Made by a program: the position numbers and the translations under genes. Below the pieces are notes generated by a model. The model was given only the letters and a program-made list of their open reading frames with translations, made no database searches and was not told the origin of the DNA. 36,138 bases of DNA from an uncultured Bacilli bacterium. GTDB lineage: Bacteria; Bacillota_I; Bacilli_A; RF39; UBA660. The stretch spans positions 1 through 36,138 of the forward strand of contig CALVIH010000010.1 of assembly GCA_944329445.1 (NCBI GenBank), in the 5' to 3' direction. This document shows, piece by piece, positions 31,794 through 36,138 of this stretch (its first letter is position 1; each line of letters begins with the position of its first letter).

Positions 31794-31822
31794 ATAATAA
31801 CATGATAAGAGCTTTTTTACAA
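31794..31822 (-). promoter_or_regulatory. Promoter of the small membrane gene
   Basis: -35 TTGTAA (31822-31817), 17-bp spacer, extended -10 TGT-TATTAT (31799-31794), starting in the T run of the rubrerythrin terminator. Confidence 0.7.
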
Positions 31823-31827
31823 GAAAA

Positions 31828-31850
31828 AAAGAACCTTTAACTGGTTCTTT
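31828..31850 (-). terminator. perR-rubrerythrin operon terminator
   Basis: A perfect 8-bp stem AAAGAACC/GGTTCTTT with a 7-nt loop and a T run on the minus strand. Confidence 0.92.
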
Positions 31851-31857
31851 TAAAATA

Positions 31858-32397
31858 TTAATAATTTTGAGATCTTAATTCAAAATAGCTTTGAGGATGA
31901 GAGCATACTGGACATACTTTTGGAGCTTCTTTACCAGTATAAACATATCCACAGTTTCTACAAATCCATACTGTTTCCTCACCCTTTTTGAATACTAAAT
32001 CATTATTAACATTACCAAGTAATGTCATGTAGCGATCTTCATGGTTCTTTTCAATTTTTGCAACTTCTTCAAAAAGATAAGCAATATGGTCAAATCCTTC
32101 TTCTTTAGCTGTTTTAGCAAACTCAGTATACATTTCTGTCCACTCATAGTTTTCACCTTCAGCAGCAGCTTTTAAGTTTTCAGAAGTAGTTCCAATTTCA
32201 CCACCATTAAGTAGTTTAAACCACATCTTAGCATGTTCTTTTTCGTTGTTTGCGGTTTCTTCAAAAATACTTGCTATTTGTTCATAGCCTTCTTTTTTTG
32301 CTTTACTTGCAAAGTAAGTATACTTGTTTCTAGCTTGGCTTTCCCCAGCAAAAGCAGTCATTAAATTTTCATATGTCTTTGATTCTTTTAGTTCCAT
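31858..32397 (-). CDS. rbr: Rubrerythrin
   Basis: Di-iron peroxidase of anaerobes that reduces hydrogen peroxide to water. It is 179 aa. The N-terminal four-helix di-iron domain has [20 protein letters not shown] (Glu ligands) at about 10-29, [14 protein letters not shown] at about 46-59 and [19 protein letters not shown] at about 114-132. The C-terminal rubredoxin-like domain has [20 protein letters not shown] with both CxxC iron ligands at about 145-164. The ATG at 32397 lies just past the perR stop (32400). Co-transcribed with perR, so it is presumably de-repressed by peroxide. Typical oxygen defence of a strict anaerobe. Confidence 0.96.
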   Translation of the reverse strand: MELKESKTYENLMTAFAGESQARNKYTYFASKAKKEGYEQIASIFEETANNEKEHAKMWFKLLNGGEIGTTSENLKAAAEGENYEWTEMYTEFAKTAKEEGFDHIAYLFEEVAKIEKNHEDRYMTLLGNVNNDLVFKKGEETVWICRNCGYVYTGKEAPKVCPVCSHPQSYFELRSQNY

Positions 32398-32399
32398 AA

Positions 32400-32786
32400 T
32401 CAACAATTCCTTCCTTTCATACAATCATTACATATTCCATTTATATTAAAATTACAATCTGTAATTTTAAAACCCGTCTGATTTTCAACTTCTTTTACTT
32501 CATTACCATTTAGTAACAAATCAACATCACGTACTTTCCCACAGCATTCACATATAATATGATTATGATTTGTTAACGTCTTATCAAATCTATCATTACC
32601 ATCTTTCATAAGTACTTTTCTAATCTTTCCTTCATCCACAAGCGTATTCAAATTTCTATATACGGTACCTAAACTTATGTTAGGTATTTTTTTCTTTACC
32701 ATGTTATAAATTTCTTTTGCATCAGGATGATTACATGATGAAAGTACAACGTTTAAAATTTCATCTCTTTGTCTTGAATATCTCAT
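32400..32786 (-). CDS. perR: Fur-family peroxide-responsive repressor, PerR-like
   Basis: A 128-aa metal-dependent repressor. The winged-helix DNA-binding domain (about 1-75) includes [12 protein letters not shown] and [15 protein letters not shown]. The sensing site has [18 protein letters not shown], with Asp where PerR (unlike most Fur) has its sensory-site Asp, and HNH ligands. Structural zinc Cys pairs are CECC and CNDC. The short N terminus ([11 protein letters not shown]) is PerR-like for anaerobes. A palindromic operator overlaps its own transcription start, so it is probably autoregulated, and rubrerythrin is downstream. Assignment as PerR rather than Fur or Zur rests on the Asp and the partner gene. 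Confidence 0.9.
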   Translation of the reverse strand: MRYSRQRDEILNVVLSSCNHPDAKEIYNMVKKKIPNISLGTVYRNLNTLVDEGKIRKVLMKDGNDRFDKTLTNHNHIICECCGKVRDVDLLLNGNEVKEVENQTGFKITDCNFNINGICNDCMKGRNC

Positions 32787-32797
32787 TTTGTTCTCCT

Positions 32798-32818
32798 AAA
32801 TAGTAATGATTACTATTT
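32798..32818. promoter_or_regulatory. PerR-box-like operator
   Basis: A perfect 21-bp palindrome: half-site AAATAGTAAT, one central base, and its reverse complement. The inner 7-1-7 layout matches the Per/Fur box architecture (TTATAATnATTATAA type, 5 of 7 per half). It covers the predicted transcription start of perR-rbr. Confidence 0.85.
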
Positions 32819-32819
32819 A

Positions 32820-32848
32820 ATTATAATTTAAAGCAAAACAAATGTCAA
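32820..32848 (-). promoter_or_regulatory. perR-rbr promoter (full consensus)
   Basis: -35 TTGACA (32848-32843), 17-bp spacer, -10 TATAAT (32825-32820). It is the only fully consensus promoter in the window and sits 2 bp after the AI-2E-family gene stop. Strong constitutive activity held down by the operator is the expected logic. Confidence 0.92.
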
Positions 32849-32850
32849 TA

Positions 32851-33960
32851 TTATTTTGCCTCTTTTTTACTAAGTCTCCAATTAACATAATCTCTTAATA
32901 AACTATATAAAATTGATGATGTTGGTATACTTATAATCATTCCTAAAAAGCCATAAACACTTCCTCCGATTAAGGCTGCAACAAGTGTCCATAACGCTGG
33001 TAATCCTACTGATTTACCAACTATTCTTGGGTAAGTAAAGTTCTCATCAATTTGTTGTAATACAAAGAATATTACTACGTACCAAGCCGCCATAATAGGA
33101 CTAGTTACCGCGATTAATAAGACTCCAACAACAAGCGCAATGAAAGCGCCTATATATGGTACTAATGCGGTTACGGCAAACACAACGGAAATAATTAAAG
33201 CGTATGGATATTTAAATATACTAAGTACAATAAATAATAACGTTGCTATTAAAGCAGCATCCAAACATTGACCGCTAATAAAATTAGTGAACGTTGTATT
33301 ACTTAGTTTTACTATTTTAACAGCCTTTTTAGTTACGCTTTCACCAAATAAGGCCGTAATTAATTTCTTTATCTGTCTAACTAGGTTTTCTTTATCAAGT
33401 AATATATATATCGACAATATAAAACCAAAGAAGAAAGTAACCAATCTAGATATCAAAGTACCTAAAAAACCAACTATCATTGAAACTATGTTACCAGCAG
33501 AAGCAACAGATGTGCTAACAACACTTTTTATATCTATTTGGTTTAGATATTTTTCCATACTAGGGTATAAATCCTCTAGTTTAGCCATTAAATCATTCAC
33601 CCAATCAAGGCTGGTCGGTAACGATTTACTAATGGTGCTTACGGCCTGAATAAGTTCTGGTATAACCAAAAACATTATTAAACCAAGAATTCCAAATATT
33701 AAAACCAAAGAAATAATAAGTGAAATAATTCTAATTAATTTCTTTTTCTTTCTTTTTTCTATTTTAAAAATCTTTCTTTCTATCTGTTTCATCGGTACGT
33801 TAATTATAAAAGCTATTGCCCCACCAACAATAACGGGCATTAATAATTTAAAGATAAAACTAATTAAATCTAAGAAAATTTTATAATTAAACACCACCCA
33901 TAAAACAACTCCAAATATAATAATTAACTCAACTATTTGTCTTTTTGTTTTTTTTACCAT
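32851..33960 (-). CDS. AI-2E family transporter (YdgG/TqsA/PerM-type permease)
   Basis: A 369-aa integral membrane protein of the AI-2 exporter superfamily, whose members export autoinducer-2 or act as Na+/H+ antiporters. About eight transmembrane helices are visible: two at 10-55, one at about 75-107, then from about 155 onward. Family motifs include ALVPYIGAFIALVVGVLLI, QQIDENFTYPRIVGKSVGL and GGSVYGFLGMIISIP, all in the C-terminal half. The hydrophilic region at about 108-150 is the usual variable extracytoplasmic loop. No luxS is seen, so AI-2 as cargo is not supported here. An extended -10 (TGT-TATAAT, 33992-33987) over the corA stop could give an internal promoter. Confidence 0.9.
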   Translation of the reverse strand: MVKKTKRQIVELIIIFGVVLWVVFNYKIFLDLISFIFKLLMPVIVGGAIAFIINVPMKQIERKIFKIEKRKKKKLIRIISLIISLVLIFGILGLIMFLVIPELIQAVSTISKSLPTSLDWVNDLMAKLEDLYPSMEKYLNQIDIKSVVSTSVASAGNIVSMIVGFLGTLISRLVTFFFGFILSIYILLDKENLVRQIKKLITALFGESVTKKAVKIVKLSNTTFTNFISGQCLDAALIATLLFIVLSIFKYPYALIISVVFAVTALVPYIGAFIALVVGVLLIAVTSPIMAAWYVVIFFVLQQIDENFTYPRIVGKSVGLPALWTLVAALIGGSVYGFLGMIISIPTSSILYSLLRDYVNWRLSKKEAK

Positions 33961-33987
33961 ACTTACGATACCTACTTTCTAATATTA

Positions 33988-34929
33988 TTATAACATGTTT
34001 TTCTTTTTTAGTATAAGTGCAATAATAATTGATAAAACGAAAGAAAAAACAATTATTAAAATAAAACTTACACTAGAAGATCCAATTTTACCCAAAGGAA
34101 CGTTCATACCGATAAAAGATGCTACCATGGTTGGAATTGAAAACACAATGGTAATACCCGCTAAAAACTTCATTACGTCATTCAAATTATTTGAAATTAT
34201 AGTTGCGTACGTATCAGTCATACTAGTTAATATTTCACGGTATATATTAGCCATCTCTATGGCTTGTTTATTTTCTATCATCGCATCTTCCATAAGGTCA
34301 GTATCATCCTCATAAAGTGGTAACACGTTACCTTTTGATAACTTTTCCAAAACAACGTCATTAGCTTTTAACGAAGTCGAAAAATAAACAAGTGTCTTTT
34401 CAATGTTAAGTAAGTCTATAAGTTCTTTATTATTAGTTGATTTATACAAGGTTTTTTCTTTTTTGTTAATGTAATTATTAATTGAGGTAAGCTCCTTTTG
34501 ATATATTCCCGCAACCCTAAGTAATATTTGAATAACAAACTTAGTCTTTTTTTTAATGTCAAAGTTCTTTACTCTATTATTTTTAAAATCATTTAGTAAT
34601 GCCTGCTTTTTTAGTGAGATGGTTATAAAATAACCATCATTATTAATTATTATGCCTAATGGGTCAGTATTATATTTGTGTTTGTACCTTGTATCTGTAA
34701 TATATGGAGTATCAACAACTATTAACGTTGCGTTATCCCCCTCTTCTATACGTGGTAGTTCTTCATCATCTAATAGCTTGGTTAATAAATCTAAATCCGT
34801 ATTAGTTTTATTTGATACGTCTTCCAACTCTTCATAACTTGGATTAACCACGTCTATCCAGCATCCTGGTTGTAACTCTTTTAACTCTATAAAATCCCTG
34901 TTACTATCAGTTGTATATATATTTATCAC
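33988..34929 (-). CDS. corA: CorA-like Mg2+ / divalent cation channel
   Basis: A 313-aa CorA-family pentameric channel. The N-terminal cytoplasmic alpha/beta domain includes the CWIDVVNPSYEELE start typical of this branch. A long helical stalk (about 145-245) has IYREILTSMTDTYATIISNNLNDVMKFL split across its end. TM1 is followed by the signature GMN (SFIGMNVP) at about 273-280, and TM2 by a basic tail KKKNML. I accept a GTG start at 34929, because an AGGAG site lies 7 nt upstream and no ATG fits. 22 nt after def. Mg2+ uptake is the likeliest job; Co/Ni is possible. Confidence 0.93.
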   Translation of the reverse strand: MINIYTTDSNRDFIELKELQPGCWIDVVNPSYEELEDVSNKTNTDLDLLTKLLDDEELPRIEEGDNATLIVVDTPYITDTRYKHKYNTDPLGIIINNDGYFITISLKKQALLNDFKNNRVKNFDIKKKTKFVIQILLRVAGIYQKELTSINNYINKKEKTLYKSTNNKELIDLLNIEKTLVYFSTSLKANDVVLEKLSKGNVLPLYEDDTDLMEDAMIENKQAIEMANIYREILTSMTDTYATIISNNLNDVMKFLAGITIVFSIPTMVASFIGMNVPLGKIGSSSVSFILIIVFSFVLSIIIALILKKKNML

Positions 34930-34951
34930 ACTATCACTCCTATCTTTTACA

Positions 34952-35539
34952 TCATCTTAACGGATGTTTATAACTACAAGTCTTTGATATAACCTTATAT
35001 TTATTTTCTAGCTTTTGCCTAAATTTTCTTCTTTCTTCAAGCGGCATATTATATATCTTATCAGCTATATCCATATGTAAAATACCAAATAAATGGTCGT
35101 ACTCATGAGAAAACACCGTGGCTTTAAACCCTTCAAACTCTTCTTCTTTTATATTAAAGTCTTCATCGTAATATATTACTTTTATATAGTATGGTCTTTT
35201 AACCCGTCCCATGTTATCCATGCAACTTGCACAATTTTCCCAATAATACGTTTCTCCTTTTTCTTCCACTATCTTAGGATTTATCATAACTATTTTTTTA
35301 TCCTCAAAATCTTTTTCTTTTGCAACATCATATTCTTCTGTTTTCATTATGTAAATAATCTTCTTGGGAATACCAATTTGAATGGAAGCGAGAGCTATCA
35401 TGTTACCATCTTCTCTACAATAGTTAGCCACCACATCTATATCGTGTTTTAATTCAGGATCTTTCTTTTTTACGTCTTTTGACCGTTGCCTTAAATAAGC
35501 CTCATCCTTTTCAATGGTTCTTAACCTATATTTTTCCAT
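34952..35539 (-). CDS. def: Divergent peptide deformylase
   Basis: Removes the N-formyl group from new proteins using a metal ion. It is 195 aa. Motif 3 HEYDH is intact (145-149). Motif 2 reads ENCAS (101-105) instead of EGC-L/V-S but keeps the metal Cys103. Motif 1 reads MIALASIQIG (47-56) instead of GxGxAAxQxG: the Gly pair is lost but catalytic Gln54 is kept. All five key residues (Gln, Cys, His, Glu, His) remain, so activity is plausible, perhaps with altered specificity. A second, canonical deformylase may exist elsewhere. The ATG at 35539 has an AGGAG site. Operon with the phosphatase and corA. Confidence 0.85.
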   Translation of the reverse strand: MEKYRLRTIEKDEAYLRQRSKDVKKKDPELKHDIDVVANYCREDGNMIALASIQIGIPKKIIYIMKTEEYDVAKEKDFEDKKIVMINPKIVEEKGETYYWENCASCMDNMGRVKRPYYIKVIYYDEDFNIKEEEFEGFKATVFSHEYDHLFGILHMDIADKIYNMPLEERRKFRQKLENKYKVISKTCSYKHPLR

Positions 35540-35550
35540 GGTATTATCTC

Positions 35551-36084
35551 CTATATATCATATTCATAAACACTAGCATTTTCTGGTTTAAACGAATAAA
35601 AATCAGTTTTATCATCGTATCCTACGATGATAAAATGCAAGGCTCTTAAAACGGCTGAATGAGTAACTACTAACACCGTCTTATTAGAATGTTTACTTTT
35701 TAATTTGTTAAAAAATTCATCAGTTCTTTCTAAAATCTCTTTTACCGGTTCTACACCATTAAAGTTAGAGTTTTTATTTAAATCCCAAAAATTAAGCTTC
35801 AAATACTCTTTATGATCTTTACCCTCATAATTTCCCATGTTTCTTTCAATTAAAAGATTATCAAATAACATCGGGCACGTATTGTTAGTTATTATTTCCG
35901 CCGTTTGAACCGCTCTTTTTAAAGGTGAAGTAATGCATAAATCAAATCTTACACCAGATAATTTTTCCTTTAAGTCCAACGCTTGTTTAATACCATTTTC
36001 ATTTAATGAGATATCTGACATGCCTTGAACTAAACCCTTATCATTCCAATCGGTTTTAGCGTGTCTTACCAGTATTAATTTCAT
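35551..36084 (-). CDS. Histidine phosphatase family protein (phosphoglycerate mutase-like)
   Basis: A 177-aa member of the branch 2/1 histidine phosphatases (CobC/PhoE/GpmB-like). LVRHAKTDWNDKGLVQG, with Arg7 and the phospho-acceptor His8, is at the N terminus. The second Arg is in SPLKRAVQTAEII at about 58-70, the acid Glu in ERNMGNYEG at about 84-92, and the second His in VVTHSAVLRAL at about 139-149. It lacks the insertions of true glycolytic GpmA, so it is probably a general phosphatase. I chose the ATG at 36084, with GGTGGTG 6 nt upstream; the longer form needs GTG. A TATAAT (36131-36126) lies upstream, and its -35 would be outside the window. Confidence 0.9.
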   Translation of the reverse strand: MKLILVRHAKTDWNDKGLVQGMSDISLNENGIKQALDLKEKLSGVRFDLCITSPLKRAVQTAEIITNNTCPMLFDNLLIERNMGNYEGKDHKEYLKLNFWDLNKNSNFNGVEPVKEILERTDEFFNKLKSKHSNKTVLVVTHSAVLRALHFIIVGYDDKTDFYSFKPENASVYEYDI

Positions 36085-36125
36085 ATGTTTCACCACCCGT
36101 CGTTACATTTTACATTACTAATTTT

Positions 36126-36131
36126 ATTATA
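36126..36131 (-). promoter_or_regulatory. -10 box of the phosphatase-def-corA operon
   Basis: TATAAT on the minus strand, 42 nt upstream of the phosphatase ATG. The -35 position falls beyond the window's right edge. Confidence 0.5.
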
Positions 36132-36138
36132 ACGCAAA

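Noticed and set aside
32851-33960. Proof of autoinducer-2 signalling
   Set aside because: The AI-2E family includes antiporters and unknown exporters, and no luxS or AI-2 receptor is seen here.
35093-35452. 119-aa plus-strand reading frame opposite def
   Set aside because: Fully antisense to the deformylase gene, Phe/Ile/Tyr-rich, no start signals; the minus-strand gene has catalytic motifs.

Overview
The window is 36 kb of AT-rich bacterial chromosome in which every gene I can support lies on the minus strand. I place it in the Bacillota (Bacilli side), probably an uncultured, host-associated lineage close to the Mollicutes, such as the RF39-type orders. The placement is an inference. It rests on AddA/AddB recombination, SpoVS, pyruvate phosphate dikinase, PerR with rubrerythrin, GtrA, very short intergenic gaps and low GC. 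TGA acts as a stop codon (ends at 14820, 21572, 27159 and 29719) and Trp is read from TGG, so the Mycoplasma code does not apply. Apart from SpoVS no sporulation gene is seen. There is no tRNA, rRNA, CRISPR array, prophage or insertion sequence.

Read in transcription order (high to low coordinates), the units are: (1) 36084-32851, histidine phosphatase, divergent peptide deformylase, CorA, AI-2E-family permease. (2) 32786-31858, perR-rubrerythrin peroxide-defence operon with a consensus promoter and a palindromic operator. (3) 31768-31550, small membrane protein. (4) 31510-28796, pseudouridine synthase, Spx/ArsC-like reductase, glycerophosphodiesterase, ribokinase. (5) 28695-25666, rRNA-type methyltransferase, second pseudouridine synthase, HAD nucleotidase, gluzincin-like protein. 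(6) Single genes: spoVS, gtrA, two paralogous unknown proteins, xerC-type recombinase, ppdK, a coiled-coil unknown. (7) 17705-9035, addB-addA-glyA-folD-smr, joining double-strand-break repair with one-carbon metabolism. (8) 8906-7035, a large cysteine-repeat surface-type protein. (9) 6950-3795, priA with two nucleotide-housekeeping genes. (10) A Cys-rich unknown at 3549-2917. (11) 2641-74, rpsB-tsf and a thioredoxin-like lipoprotein, preceded by a structured leader.

The regulation is strikingly uniform. Most units end in a Rho-independent hairpin that contains or touches the stop codon, and the next unit's extended -10 (TGnTATAAT) promoter begins within or just after that hairpin.

The strongest candidates for new biology are: a promoter at the left edge whose spacer is a run of 11 G, which looks like a phase-variable switch for a gene just outside the window; ribosomal protein S2 with a helical, Rho_N-like C-terminal extension; the cysteine-repeat protein with a prepilin-like N terminus; the paralogous pair at 22509-24661; and the divergent deformylase.
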